Below, piece after piece: positions 24,199 to 37,344 of a DNA stretch of 64,000 nt. Source of the DNA: Geosiphon pyriformis (lineage: Eukaryota; Glomeromycota; Glomeromycetes; Archaeosporales; Geosiphonaceae); contig JAAOMT010000741.1 of assembly GCA_016748015.1 (NCBI GenBank), positions 165,621-229,620 of the forward strand, read 5' to 3'. How positions within the stretch are numbered: position 1 is the stretch's first letter; every line of letters begins with the position of its first letter. The position numbers and the translations under genes are program-made. A model generated the notes under the pieces. The model was not told where the DNA came from. It did no database searches and worked only from the letters and a program-made list of their open reading frames with translations.

Positions 24199-24877
24199 AA
24201 AAATATTAGTACAAAGTATACAGTGAGATCATTAAACAAAAGTTTTGTATACAAACCTTCTTCTTCCCCTGCCCCTGCTTCTACCTCTGCCTCTGCCTCT
24301 CCTATCTTATCCACATCCAATGAAAAATCACCACCCCAATTAATGATATTATTGGGATGGTTCAACTCTACACCAAGATATCTTCGTCATTATGTCAATA
24401 TTTATACGGATGTATTTAAAGTTGATACCCTTACACATATTCCACCATTTTATCATCCCTTCTTACCATGGACATTAATGCCACATATACGTCGTTTAGC
24501 ACATGATTTATTATCATATTGGGCTGAAAATGGTCGTCCTGAGGTGGGTTTTCATGTATTTAGTAATAATGGTGCCTATCATTACGCCTTATTATTTCAT
24601 GCCATTCGAGAAATTTCCGCTTCGATGCCAACTGGACATTCAGAGACTTTGACTTTGACCAAAATTCATTCTATAAACAAGAATAATATATCACGTGATG
24701 CTACATTATTTTTAAATTCGATAAAAACTTGTGTAATGGATTCGGCTCCATCCCCTATCGTGCCAAAATATGTTGCAATGGGAGTCGCTGGTGGATTTCT
24801 ACGTCCTGCATCTCAATCCAGTTCAACCGTGACATATTCAGAATCTTCATCGATAATAAAGAAAAATAACGATTATG

Positions 24878-24922
<45 letters not shown>

Positions 24923-25269
24923 GTAATAATCCTAATATCATCAAACGAGTTCCCATTAAACCACCTTCCTACCTTACCTCATTCTTAAACTTTTATTTCT
25001 CTTTGAAAATTACCAAAAAATATCAAAGATTTGCACATGAAGCGATTAATAATGTCCCTGGTGGTCAGGTTCGTTACCTCTTCATCTATAGTCGTGATGA
25101 TCAAATAGTTCCTGACACCGAGGTAGAAAATTTTATGAGAATGTTACGTAAAGAACGTGGTGTTCGTGACGTGATTGGTAAAAAATTTTCTCAAGGTAGC
25201 GATCATGTACAACATTATATGAGACATCCGAACGAATATTTGGAATCATTACGCGAATTTTATTATTAA
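23890..25269 (+). CDS. TMEM53-like (DUF829) alpha/beta-hydrolase-fold protein
   Basis: A single exon of 459 residues. The first 130 residues are basic and Ser-rich, with a Ser tract and an Asn tract (AAC codons), and may target mitochondria. The DUF829 core starts at about residue 148: PQLMILLGWFNSTPRYLRHY, TDVFKVDTL, then VGFHVFSNNGAYHYALLFHA at the place of the hydrolase nucleophile elbow. Near the end FIYSRDDQIVPDTEVENFM carries the expected acid loop, and GSDHVQHYMRHPNEY the His region. A second Asn tract (AAT codons) interrupts the middle. The enzyme activity of this family is uncertain; the human member TMEM53 is a nuclear-envelope protein. Confidence 0.82.
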
Positions 25270-25763
25270 AATCAATTTCATTACCCTTACCCAAATTCAT
25301 GATCACTCAAAAAATTGTAAATGGGTACTTTTTGCTTTGACGTATTTAATAATAATAATAATAATAATGTGAACTTTTTATTATGATTTCAATTTAATTA
25401 TTGATATCGGAAAAATCTTTTTCATTAATTTATTATTATTATTTGTTTGTCTATTTGTTTGTTTGTTTGTTTGTTGGTTGGTTTATTTTAGCGTCTAATA
25501 ATAACAAACAAGTATTATCCTGAATTTGTACCACAGTATTAATAAAAGATAATATAATTAAAAAAGTTTCTATCCTTCTATATAAAATATACAAATTGTC
25601 TAGTTATAAAAATCCTCCCTAACAGGTAAATGTAATATGTGGGTCTTTAGTAAGGATAATAGGAGGGAGTATATTAAATACACGGCAAAAATTATTGATT
25701 ATATTATTACCATAAATTAGTCACCAAGCTAATCTAACCCAATCCATATAATAAATAATTATA
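25270..25763. other. Convergent spacer
   Basis: No gene. Short (AAT)n and (GTTT)n runs. Serves as 3' flank for the genes on both sides. Confidence 0.6.
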
Positions 25764-26679
25764 TTAATGTTTATGAAAGCAATTATTACAACTTCCCTTC
25801 TTAAACACATTTGGTGAATAATCATCACAACCACATTCTTGGCAAGCTGCAACTAATTCTGATGTGGTTACTGCTGATTTTCCGAAATAGTCTTGGGGTA
25901 TATAGGAATTGTTAGATCCACCTGGTGGGGAGATTGCTTTTGGTGAATTGCTAATCATTGATGAACTTTCATTCGCCCTAGAGGTCCGAGGCAGTGTACG
26001 AGATGATAATGTTGGAGAATCACGAGATGGAACTGGTGGTTTGGAATTACGAGATGGAATTGGTGGTATTTTAGCAGGTGATCCAGGTCTTTGAGATGAA
26101 TTAGATTTTTGTGACGTGTTACTACTACCAGTGTTATTATTCTTATTACTTGATGATTGTATATAAGAAAATCGTTGGGAAGAGGAACGTAATTGTTGAT
26201 TGGGAAATGAGTTATGACGCGATGAAGTGGATGGTTTCTTTGGCGGAGGTAATTTAACTTCTTCCTCCTCCTCCTCCTCCTCCTCCTCCTCCTCCTCTTC
26301 TGCATCTTCTGGTCCTTCCTCTTCAGTTTCCTCTTGTTCTTCAAATGGTTCTTCAACGTATCTATCACTGATAAATTTCAAATCAGAATCATCATCAGGT
26401 GATGACTGTCTAGAAACAACACTGGTAGTTCCACGTGGAGGTACACGAGGTTCTCGTTCAACTAAAACTTCTTTGGTATAATTGGCTGGAAACATTCCAC
26501 TTTTTGTGTTACCATCAGACTCGGTAATTTCACCGATCCACCACCCTTCATCAATTTCCTCTAGAACAGTGATTATGTCCCCGCCTTCCATAGCTAACTC
26601 ATCTTCTCCCTCACCCTCATAACTATATAGGGCTCTCACCTTTTTCTTTGGTGTCGGAGAAGATGTGTGCCCTGATGAA

Positions 26680-26711
<32 letters not shown>

Positions 26712-28342
26712 AATCTCGATTTATGAAATTTGAATAGTTAAATGGTAAATAAACCGAGTTTTTAACTACCTGCTTTTGAAGGTGTATTTTTTTTTACATT
26801 ATCTAATGACTTTCCAGATGATGCTCCTAAAGTGCTCTTATTACGTGTTTTAGAGCTAGGAACATTAATACTATCTGATTTAGATGGTTTGGATCGAAGA
26901 GTTGATGATCTATTCGGAGAAGCAACTTTTCTCCCTTTAAGCCGATCCCTCCCTGAATTAGAGGAGCGAACACTGTCATTATCTGAATTTTTTCTATCAT
27001 CAACAACAACAACATCCTCAGCATCAACATCAACATCAACATCAACATCAACATCATCATCCACGTCTGACCGAGAATGACTGGATTCCCGGGTATTGTT
27101 TCGTGCCGGAGTACGTCGTACTGAAAATTTCGAATCACTGTTTGATTTTTGAATATGAAGTAGTAAATTTAAATTTTTGTTGCTCATTTTTAAGAAACAA
27201 AGAAAAAGCGAAATTTTAATCGAGAGAACCTTTCAACCCAGTCTTTCCGAACTGTCGATAAGATTTCATAACCTTTTTTAAAAAATTCTAATTGTGCTTC
27301 AAGAAATGCCGTGAGTTCTTGTACATACTGACCCTATCAACAGAAAAAAAAAAGATGATATTATTATTAAGTGCGAATCAATGTATCCCCCTAAAAATAC
27401 TCAAAGGAAAACTGATTACCTCTGAATCATTAACCATGGCCATTTTTTCATTAATGTCATCCCTAGTTTCTTCGTATTTTTGTTTAGCGGCACGCATCTC
27501 TTCCTCCAATTCGGGTTTTTCTTTTTTTGATTTTTGTACTTTATTCAATTTGGCATCATAATCTAGTCGTCGTGATTCCAGTTTACGTTTCAAAGCCTAG
27601 AAATATTTTTTGAGCAAACTAGAATTTTTAACAATGATAACACTATACTTGATTACCTGATATTGTCTTAAATCTCCAATTGTAACATCAAGCCCATCCA
27701 GAAATTCTTCTCGAACTCGAGTCACATATTCCAACTGTGCACTCGCGACCTTTTCATTTGCAATACCGAATCTGACCAATGCCGAACCTGATAAGATATA
27801 ATAGAAATTATGAGAAAATGAAATAAAATCTTTATAAATTTGATCGTGATATGACTCACCATATGGGGAATCTGTGCCAATTTCTTCACCATAGACTCTC
27901 ATGGTGGATCCAAGTGATTCGATAGGTAACGTTTTGGTTTTTTCCTCAATAGAATCCTTTTTTTTTGCTAAAATCATTATCACAATTGATTTAGTGTTAG
28001 AAATGGGACACCATTTTTATATTTCTTTAAAGATTGAGTGGGCTAAGTACACTTACATATTGTTTTGAGATAGGTGTCTGTTGCAAAGTGAAGTTTATCA
28101 AAACCGTTGTGCCTCATGTCAGTCTTCTGTTGCAGGTCTTGAAATTCATCAGTGGTCTCGGTCTTTTGAGTAGATCCCAATCTTTCGTTGGTCCACTAAA
28201 AAAAAAAAGTTCATTCTTTTCGATTACGAAAACGCACGACCAATAGATCTACCTTGGAAGCTCCAACATAAAAAAAGTGATAAAAGAAAACCCATCCCTG
28301 AACTTAATTTACCTGTTTGAATTTACCAATATTTTTTTTCAT
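25764..28342 (-). CDS. Endophilin-like BAR-SH3 protein with C-terminal Cys motif
   Basis: Minus-strand gene starting at 28342. Exon 1 (28342-28313) reads MKKNIGKFKQ. Next come WTNERLGSTQKTETTDEF and MRHNGFDKLHFATDTYLKTI, then IGTDSPYG, RFGIANEKVASAQLEYVTRV, REEFLDGLDVTIGDLRQYQ and MKRKLESRRLDYDAKLNKVQ: a BAR domain of about 240 residues that should dimerise and bind curved membrane. A disordered linker follows with an Asp-Val repeat (near 27005-27060). Then an SH3 domain (VRALYSYEGEGEDELAMEGG, GWWIGEI, GMFPANYTKEV), an acidic Glu tract, a Ser/Pro-rich region and a conserved-looking tail CQECGCDDY...CNNCFHKH with paired Cys, possibly zinc-binding. The layout suggests endocytosis or actin-linked membrane bending at growing tips. 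Confidence 0.82.
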
Positions 28343-28759
28343 TTTGCACCAATATTTTTACAAATTTTGAGATAAATAATGAAATGAGAGCTTATATTTT
28401 CAAAGGTTTCTTTATGAATAAAAAATTTTTGGGTACAATCAATTTTTCAAATAGAATGCAAGAAAGTCTTTGTCGATTATTGTTAGTAGTTAAGGGTTTT
28501 TTTTTAATAATAATGATACAACGATGATACAAATTGATCGTTACAAAAACCTGAAAAGGAACGGAGGTTTACACATTTAGTGCTACCAATGGCTTTATTG
28601 TGGGTTAATGCAGTATTTTTGATGCATAGGATTTCTCACGAAAGCAGGCTTGAAGCCTGAAAAGAGGCGGCATTTTACCAACAAATGGTAACAAAAAGAT
28701 CACTGGTACTAATTCATCATTTAAAGTGCATGAAAAAGTCCAATTTTTCTCTTATTGAA
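28343..28759. other. Spacer, no gene seen
   Basis: AT-rich sequence with a short palindrome (CAGGCTTGAAGCCTG near 28646). Holds the promoter of the BAR-SH3 gene and the 3' end of the uridine kinase gene. Confidence 0.5.
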
Positions 28760-30133
28760 TTATCTTGGAACCGAAATAAAAAGTTGTGGAGTGTCTAATA
28801 CAGCAGTAGGTGTACTTAGACTAGTCCTTAACTCATCATCTCTTCCCGTTTGTTCAATATCACCATCAGAAATTCGTAATCTAAGCGATCCATGCTCATC
28901 ACGTCCTTTTAGCAAATCTTCAATATGTGAACTGATGAGTTTAATAGCGGGAATATTATCAGCCCCTCTGGGTATAATTACATCGGAAGTTTTTTTCGTC
29001 TATTAATATTAGAGAGAAAAGATGGTTAGATTGGATATTTTTTTTTAGATGCAAAAAAACATTTTTTTAATTAATTAATTATGAATTTACAGGTAATACA
29101 AAATCTTCATAAGCTGGTTTTACATATTTTAAATATTGATTCAAAACGTATTCCAAAGGATGATGATGACGTTTTTCCGTGTCTTGAATCACTTTAATTA
29201 TTTTTCATGATTAATAAAATATTTCTTGATCTTTCATCCTTCATTGAAAAAAGTAAATCATAATATTTAACTTACCTCTCTGTGCTAATCTTGTGTCGCT
29301 GTCAACGTCGACAAAAATTTTCATGGATAAAGAATCACGAATTCTTTTCTCATATAAAATTAAAATTCCTTCGAATAAGACGACATCAGGTTGATAGACT
29401 GATATCGCTTTTAAATCTCTTGATAAAAATAAAAAAGAATTAATTAATTAATTAATTTTAAATTAACAGTGAATGAAATTTTTCTACAAAGGAAATACTT
29501 AAATACCTTTTTCTAGTGTAGAAATTATAAGTGGGCAATGTCACCTTTTTTCCTGATTTCAAATCATCAATGATCTTTGCAACGAGATCAAAATCAAACG
29601 CGTCTTTGGGAACCAGAAATCAGATACCAGAAACAAATGGTGTTGAATAATTGAAAGTGCCGTACTTTAAAAACTTTTTTCTTCGAATAAATTTATTAGT
29701 ACTGACCAGGATGATCGAAATCAAATTCTCCTTGTTCGGCCAATCTTTTTTCATCTTCATTGAATTCTCGGTAAAAATCCCCCAGACTAATTACAACCAC
29801 TTTACGACCAACTTTTACGTGTTTAGGGAGAAGCTTATCCATAATCATATTGCATACTGTTTTCTGTTGTATTAAATGAAGAGAATTTCTTTAAAATATA
29901 AATATGTGATTGAATAAAACTAAAAAATGATTTTTAATTTTACAATTTGAACTTTCAAATCAAGGTTTGATAGAAGTAAACTTTTAAACAATTAAACCAG
30001 TGAATGTTAAAAAAAGTTTTTGCCTTCATACCTTTCCACTGGCTGAACCTCCAGCAACGCCTATTAGGAAGGGCGACCGTGTGAATGAACTATTTTCGTC
30101 GTCTACATTAAAAGGAGTTGGATCGATGGACAT
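28760..30133 (-). CDS. URK1: Uridine/cytidine kinase
   Basis: Start at 30133 ([17 protein letters not shown]). Exon 1 ends in the P-loop [13 protein letters not shown]. Next exons: [122 protein letters not shown], and a tail to the stop at 28760. These are the conserved blocks of uridine kinase, which makes UMP and CMP in the pyrimidine salvage pathway in the cytosol. Seven exons with short AT-rich introns. As spliced here the P-loop reads GKKT where most members have GKT or GKS, so the first acceptor site may be misplaced by one codon. The tail after about residue 215 is short, so it is not a UPRT fusion. Confidence 0.88.
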
Positions 30134-30685
30134 GATTTCGCCTAAAGAATTTTTAATTTCCTACATTTAAATAATCAATAAATAAACTTTGTTTTTGTAT
30201 TTGTCATAATATTTTTGCGAATTTCTCACGTGGTAATCACCGATACCCAGAACTCTGGGAGATTGACTATTACAAAACAAACAAAAAAAAATTTCCAACG
30301 GGTAATAGCAAGAGTTTAAAATTATACTTTAATTTTTTTTTATGAAATAGGGAAAAAAAAAAAAATTTTTCAAAAAAATTATAATTATAACTTTTATGTT
30401 AATTGTATTTTTTGTATTAATTATACTTTATATATATATATATTTTGAAATTTTTATTTAAAATTAACAAAATTATAAATAAAAAATTATTTTTATATTA
30501 TGTTTAATTATAAATATTATACTTGTTGTAATAAAATATTTAAAAATTAATTGTGGGAAAACCAATTAAATCAAAGGATGCAATATCGATCCCCCGGGAA
30601 CCTGAGAATTGGAAATATCAGCAATTTTTTTATGAATTTTCTGAACCTTCTCTCTTTCCACCTTTATTATATTTAACTCTACCTA
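30134..30685. other. AT-rich intergenic
   Basis: No gene. The segment 30340-30545 is almost only A and T. Upstream flank of the uridine kinase gene. Confidence 0.6.
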
Positions 30686-31020
30686 ATGGTAAAACTAGCG
30701 TTTGTCGGACCTTTAGCTTCCACTACTTGTGCCGGTTTAAGTTTTGCTGGCATCATATTTTTGGTTAATAAATAGACATTTTTTTTGATCAAGTTCGTTA
30801 ACATGCGTCAACTTACTAATATCCAAATTACGTTTACTGTTGTCACTATACAAAAGCTTATTCTTGGTGCTCTTTTTGATGCTGAAGTTGAGGGTCTCAC
30901 TGAATCTAATTCTGACCCAGATAATCCTCACATAGTAGCCCAAACCTGTTACCTTGCGGCCTTGATTTATGGTGGCTTTTTTCTAACGTGTGGCTGTCAA
31001 GTTAGTAAAGAGAATTTTTA
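30686..31020 (+). CDS. Possible small membrane protein, unassigned
   Basis: An ATG at 30686 opens a hydrophobic N-terminus (MVKLAFVGPLASTTCAGLSF) followed by AGIIFL. A further open segment (30785-31000) contains QLTNIQITFTVVTIQKLILG and YLAALIYGGFFLTCGC, two more hydrophobic helices around an acidic loop. A short intron between them (donor near 30763) would be needed and the 3' end is not clear. I do not recognise a family. It could also be a pseudogene or chance. Confidence 0.28.
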
Positions 31021-31656
31021 TTTTTATTTATCTTCAAACCTTTGAACTTAACTTCAATATCAATATATACTGTATATATACACAAAAGGCCCTTGTTCAT
31101 AAAAAACAATCTCGCAGTCAGATTAGATTATAAAGTTAAGTATCATTCTGTCAAATATATATATATATATATATATGAAATTTTAATAAACTTTAACGAA
31201 ACTCGCATTTCAAATGATTTTTTCTTTTTAAGATAATATTTCAAGTTCTCTTTTACTCTCAAACCAAATATGATCAAAAAAAAAAACAATTTTCGTTTCT
31301 CTTTTTCATTCTGAAAGAGGAACGTGCTGATGTGTTTCTACACTTTGGATGTGTCTTATTTACCAGCTTCGGGATCTTTGATTATTTAATAAATGAAAAG
31401 AAATATCAACTTTCTCCTGCTTAAATAAAACTTGAATAAATTTTATTGGTAAATTTTGGAATACTTTGATTGAAGAAAGACCCTTATTTTTTTTATAACT
31501 TGAAAAAAAATGCTGTTTATAGAAAGTGACATTTGTGAATGTCTTCACATATCCCAATTTAAAAGATTCCCGAGACCAATCATTCTTTAGTATCTTCAAT
31601 TAGATAATGGATAATTAGTTGTCGCTTTTCAACTTACAAGTAAAAATCTACTCCTT
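31021..31656. other. Intergenic, upstream of V-ATPase gene
   Basis: No supportable gene. A (TA)n run lies at 31157-31176. Promoter of the next gene expected here. Confidence 0.5.
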
Positions 31657-33119
31657 ATGGAATTCCTCTACTTTAACGCTAATAACGGTTATCTGGAAGG
31701 AATCGTTCGTGGTTATAAAAGTGCCCTTCTCAATCAGACCCATTATTTAAACCTGACTCAATGCGAGACTTTGGACGGTAAAAACTTTTTCTTTGGAATT
31801 TTAATTTTAAAATAAAATCACAACTTACTAGAATTTTGGATTGTTTTGCTTCAAAGATTTGAAACTACAATTGAGCGCAACTGATTATGGAAACTTTCTT
31901 GCAAACGAACCCTCACCAATTTCAACTTCGACTATAGCCGACAAGGCTACCGAAAAGTTGGTTGCCGAGTTTAACTATGTTCGTTCTAACGCCATTGAAC
32001 CCTCCTTATCTAAATTTTTGGAATATCTGACGTATGACATTTAAAACTTTTAAAACAAAATTTATTTGCTTTTCCTGAACAACCACCTCCTTTCTTCTTC
32101 AAAAGGTATGCTTATATGATCGATAACGTCATTCTCTTGATAACTGGGACTCTGCACGAACGTGATACCCATGAATTACTTGAGCGATGCCATCCTCTTG
32201 GGGTATTTGATTCGATGCCAGCTCTTTGTGTTGCTACTAATGTAGCCGAGCTTTATGATACGGTTTTAGTAGAAACACCTCTAGGTAATATGACCCATAT
32301 ATAAAATATATTTATTATTGTCCTATTGAAAAAAGAATTTTACTCAACTTTTTGATTTTTAATCAATTCTGCTTCGTTCCGTTTACGATTAGCCCCCTAT
32401 TTCAAAAACTGTATCTCTGCGAACGATCTAGATGAATTAAATATTGAGATCATTAGAAATACACTGTACAAAGCTTATCTTGAAGATTTTTATAATTACT
32501 GTAAGGAGCTTGGAGGCACGACGGCTGAGCTCATGAGTGAAATTTTGGAGGTAGATTTATTGGCTTTATGTAAATTATCTCGATTTTTAATTTTAATTTT
32601 TAATATTACTTATTTGTATAAAAAGTTTGAAGCTGATCGTCGCACAATTAATATCACCATAAATTCGTTTGGTACTGAGTTATCGAGAGACGATCGTGCA
32701 AGACTTTTTCCAAGTCTTGGGCGATTATATCCAAATGGTCAGTTTAAGCTTGCACTTGCAGATGATATAGAGCAAGTAAAAAGTGTTGTTGAAGTTTGGG
32801 TGGTAAGTTATTTTCCCTTTCATTTTGAAAATTTTTATTCTTAATTCTGAATTTTCCTCATTTATAAATTTTTTCATAGGAATATCGCCAATTTTTTGAG
32901 AATTCGCTCCACGGATCTGATGCTAAAACACTTGAAGACCGATTTTTCGAATATGAGGTTCATCTCAATAGATTAACCTTCCAACAACAATTCCATTATG
33001 CCATTTTTTATGCCTTTCTCAAGTTGAAAGAGCAGGAAATAAGAAACATTTTGTGGATTGCCGAGTGTATCAGCCAGAAACAGAAGGAACGAATCAATAA
33101 TTATATACCGATATTTTAG
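31657..33119 (+). CDS. VMA6: V-ATPase V0 subunit d
   Basis: Six exons: 31657-31777, 31857-32031, 32106-32284, 32393-32550, 32626-32802 and 32880-33119. All joins are GT-AG and keep frame, giving 349 residues, the normal length for this subunit. Conserved blocks: [28 protein letters not shown] joined to [71 protein letters not shown], and the C-terminal [20 protein letters not shown]. Subunit d (Vma6) couples the central stalk of V1 to the proteolipid ring of V0 and is needed for vacuole acidification. It has no membrane helix, as expected. Nothing odd seen. Confidence 0.96.
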
Positions 33120-33695
33120 AGAAACTCTTGATCATTAAAATGAAAGCCTTTATTCAGATTTTTCCAAACCAAAAAAAATATTTGGGCTTTGAATAAATAT
33201 TCCAGAACAGATGGAAGGAATTTTATTTATTAATAATAATATAATTATTAGTGTGTAGAATAAGTTCTGTGTAATATATGTCTAGAAAAACGTCATTATT
33301 GCTTTCCAACTTTTATTCCTGTAAGGTGAAAAATGTTTTAGCTAGTATATATATATATATATAATATGAGTGGATGAAATTGAGTTATTATATACAACAA
33401 ATAAAAACATGTTAGCTTCTAGCTACTACTACTACTCCCATTAACCAAGTGGCCTTGCTTCAATTAAAATATACTAATAAAAAAATTTTCAAACGAAATC
33501 AAAATTGTGTCTATACTTTGTAAATAAAAGCGCGATGAGAATTAGTCTTGCGCTTACCCAACACTTTATTCAAGAAACGTCGAGTTCGAATAAAACAAAG
33601 TCTATGAAACCGGCATCAGAAAAATGCCACGACCCAGTACCACCAATTATCAGATGAATTTTATATCAAAATGTTCTCTTGAAACCGAAAAGAAC
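33120..33695. other. Convergent spacer
   Basis: No gene. A (TA)n run at about 33347-33362 and a (CTA)n run at 33423-33435. 3' flanks of VMA6 and the CLA4-like gene. Confidence 0.6.
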
Positions 33696-35358
33696 TTATG
33701 ATCTTCCATCCTTGGCAGTTCTGAATTTCAGTAAAGGGGCCAAATCGGTAAGCGGACAAGCCTTTTTAAGGAAATCGTGCTGAAAAAATGGAAATGAAAA
33801 AATGAATTTACAATTTAACAAATAAAGTACAATAAAAAAAAATCAAGAAATTCATACATCTAATAGTTCTAAAGCAGTTGCTCTACTCTTAACATCTACA
33901 CATAAGCAAACTGCCAAAAAACTTTTTAGCTCTCTCGACAATCTCTCTGGTTTTTTTAAACTTGGAGTTCCATTTGTGGCGATAAGATATAAAGCTTTTA
34001 ATGGTTCCTCGTCTAAATACGGCGGTTCGTTTTCTATCATCTCTATAGCCATTATACCAAGTGACCATATATCAACTTTGGCACCATATTCTTTTTGTTT
34101 GACAACTTCGGGTGCCATCCAATACGGGGTCCCTACCATCGTGGCTCGCTTGTTTTTTTGATCAGTAAGTTTCGCACAAAATCCAAAATCGGCTTCAAAA
34201 TAAATAAGAGCGAGTCAGTGCTATTCCTCAAAACTGCAGAAAATAGGCAAAAGCTATTTTTGGAAAATTTTGACGTACTGATTTTGACATGACCATAAGC
34301 ATCCAAAAGAACATTGTCACTTTTGATATCTCGATGAATAATGTTTTGACCGTGAAGATGTTGAAGGCCTTTGCATGTCTAAGAACGTTTAACACAATTA
34401 ATATTAAAAGTTTCGAAACTAAATAAAAATATCAAAGGAAGCTCAAATCTCATCTAATTAGAGACATACATACCTCAAAACAAATGGTAGCGATTTGATC
34501 TTCTTCTAGCGAGTTATTATCAATTACATCGGTTAAGGCGCCACCCTCCATATATTCCATTACAACCCAAAGTTCATTTCCTTTTACCAAAAAAGAATCC
34601 AAATAATTTACGATATTTGGATGTTGGGATTCTTTCATTACTAATATTTCATTGACTATGAGCTCCTTTCTAGGTTGATGAGAAAGATCCATTTGTTTTA
34701 TAGCAACTTTTGCATTTGTGGTATGAGATTTAGCAACGTAAACTGAACCCGAGGCACTAAATCAATTGCAATTTCTTTGTGTTAAAATTTTATTAAAAAA
34801 TTCACCATTGCTAAAAAAAAATCAAAAGAGCGAAACTTACCCTTGCCCAACTTTTTTGATTTTACTATATAAGGTGGTGGGATCGCCTGAAGAAACCACC
34901 GAACGTAACTTTTCCATTATCTGAGCTTCAGTCATGGTGCTAATTCTTCTCTCAGCAGCGGCTTTTTTTTGGGCTTGCTGGGCATTGTTCTGTTGAGCTT
35001 TATTGGGAGCAGCGATTGGTTTTGGGGCTTGAGTGTGAGGTTGTTGTGCTGGTGGTTGAACTTTATGATTAGGACTTGGAGCACGAGGAGCTGGAGGGTA
35101 GGTTTTAGAGGGTTGAGGCGTCTGTTGTGGTGGTTTTTGTGGTTGTTGATGATGATGATGATTTTGCTGTTGTGCTTGATTATGGTGTTGGTGATTTATT
35201 TGTTGTTGATTATGTTGTTGTTGTTGCTGTTGTTGTTGTTGTTGATTATGTTGTTGTTGTTGTTGATTATGTTGTTGTTGTTGTTGTTGATTATGCTGTT
35301 GTTGTTGATTATGTTGTTGTTGTTGTTGATTATGTTGTTGTTGATTATGTTGTTGTTT

Positions 35359-35390
<32 letters not shown>

Positions 35391-37102
35391 GGTGATGATG
35401 ATGTGATTGTTGTTGTTGTTGTTGTTGTTGTTGCTGCTGCTGCTGTTGCTGTTGATACTGTTGGCTATTCGAAGAGGAATATTTTTCGGGTAATCGTTGA
35501 GGTTGAGGATTAAGAGAATTTTGAGGTGAAGGAGGTGGAAGCTGTTGATTGTACTATATCGAAATGTAAAATTGTGATTAATAACGAGTATCATAATTCA
35601 AGCTTTTTATTTAAGAAATAACTTACAGATCCAGGAGAGACTGGTGAAACAGGGGTTGGGACTGAAGGTTGTCGTGGATGAAGAGTATTCGGAGGTCTTG
35701 GAGTAATAGGAGGCCGATGGGGTGGTGTATCAGGACGCTTTCAATGAATAATAAATAGAGTATTTATGAGCCAAACAGCTATAGCTAATTGGTCTAAATT
35801 TCCAACTTACTGTATCATCATAATACATTTTCCGAGACGAGTCAGCTGTCTCTGTATTGTTCATTGAACCACCCACATTGTTGTTACTTAGCGTCCTTTC
35901 GAGAGTCCCCCCGTTAATACTGCTAACAGATTGATGATTTGGTGATATCTTTGACATATCATAACCATTGGAAGAGCTATTAGGATTTGGATACAATTGA
36001 TTTTTCCCAGGTTGTGATAAATTATTTTTAGGTAAAAGCTCGGCCCATTTGTCATCCGGAATATGAGGAAATCCAGGTATTAGTCCCAGTAGACCATGTT
36101 CTCCATATTCCTCACGTTCTCGTTTCTGATTCTCAGTATAAAATTCTAATACATCCAAAACAGCTTGAGGATTTTTAGCATAATCTTCTTTTGTTATAGC
36201 AGAAGCTGTCAAAAGTTTCGTCCATTGATCGGGTAATCCCTAGTTTAATTAAAAATTTATATGATTAACAATAATAAAATTAAAGCAAAGATATTTATCA
36301 ATTATATTGAATTAAAACTCTCCAAACTTACTGTAAACATTCCACTAACAGGATCAAATCCTACATGCACATTATGCACAAAATTTGTTGGAGTGGAGAC
36401 TCCGCTGAGTGGTGATCTCTATATTATGGTGAGAATAAGGAAAAAAATTTTTAGCATTTATATATGCTGATTCGAATTTTTTTTGATACTTCTCTTAGTT
36501 GTGAATTTAGAAATTTTCAAATTCTCAGTCGAAATGAATATTTTGCAAAAGTCACTTTGACAATTTTCAATAGGATATGTTCATAAATGACGAAAAGATA
36601 AAGAAAATGAATGAAAAAATTTTTGAAAATTGTTTACCGTGTAAATCTCGTCCATCCATGAATACAATTCCTCATCATTTTTACAAGATAAATAATAGGT
36701 CTTGTCCTTAGTTTGGATCTCAAAACAATAGGGTTTTAGATCTGTGCGCATAACACTTGTAATCTCTTTCAAAAAAACTAGCGAAATTGTTTGATATGTG
36801 GTCTAAAAAGCAAAAGAAAATTTTATTATTATGAAAATATTTCTTTGATTAATGCAAGTTGAAAAATTAAAGAAACAATATATCTTTCGTTGAATCTTTT
36901 TTAAAAAAAATATTCTCGGTGGATGTTATGTCTTTTTGAACAGAAATTGAAAAGGTAGATGAGGGGAAAGCTCTTTTACCTCATTACGATGAAATGTAAG
37001 AGTTTGTTCCCTGAGTTGCATCCATCTTTTAGACCAAATCCAGGCTCTCAACCCATCTTCCTTCACGGAAATGTAACCTTTTTTTACAACGTGAGCACTC
37101 AT
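33696..37102 (-). CDS. CLA4: CLA4-type p21-activated kinase (PH-CRIB-kinase)
   Basis: Minus-strand gene of about ten exons, start at 37102 ([20 protein letters not shown]). Domains in order: a PH domain ([43 protein letters not shown]); a CRIB motif ([18 protein letters not shown]) that binds Cdc42/Rac-GTP; a long Pro/Gln/Asn-rich linker with a Gln/His tract encoded by the CAA/CAG run at 35127-35460; and the kinase domain with [58 protein letters not shown] and [13 protein letters not shown]. The PH domain separates the Cla4 class from Ste20. It acts at sites of polarised growth, septation and hyphal branching. All kinase invariants that I can see are present. The Gln tract is long and likely variable between strains. 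Confidence 0.9.
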
Positions 37103-37344
37103 AGAAAGTGTTAAGGCTGCTCTTTCTTTTTGACTATTAGAAAGAACTTTCTTGCTTAGATGGTGTCAAGGGTCAAGGTGAAACGCTATGGAAAAGAAGA
37201 GTGTTCTGGCCTAACTTGGTACTCTGTTCAACCATCTATAATGATTGTCCCTTTGCTATATCAGATATGAATTACAATGTTGAGATTCTTTTAATTTCTT
37301 GTACAACGCCTACACATTCCTAATTAAACTCCATATTACTATGT
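37103..37344. other. Upstream flank of the CLA4-type gene
   Basis: No gene seen. The sequence next to 37345 may include the outer edge of the Fanzor element. Confidence 0.45.

Noticed and set aside
26227-26481. Ser-rich plus-strand frame
   Set aside because: Antisense of the Glu tract in the BAR-SH3 gene.
34969-35513. Long plus-strand frames rich in Leu or Val
   Set aside because: They are the antisense of the CAA/CAG tract in the CLA4-type gene.
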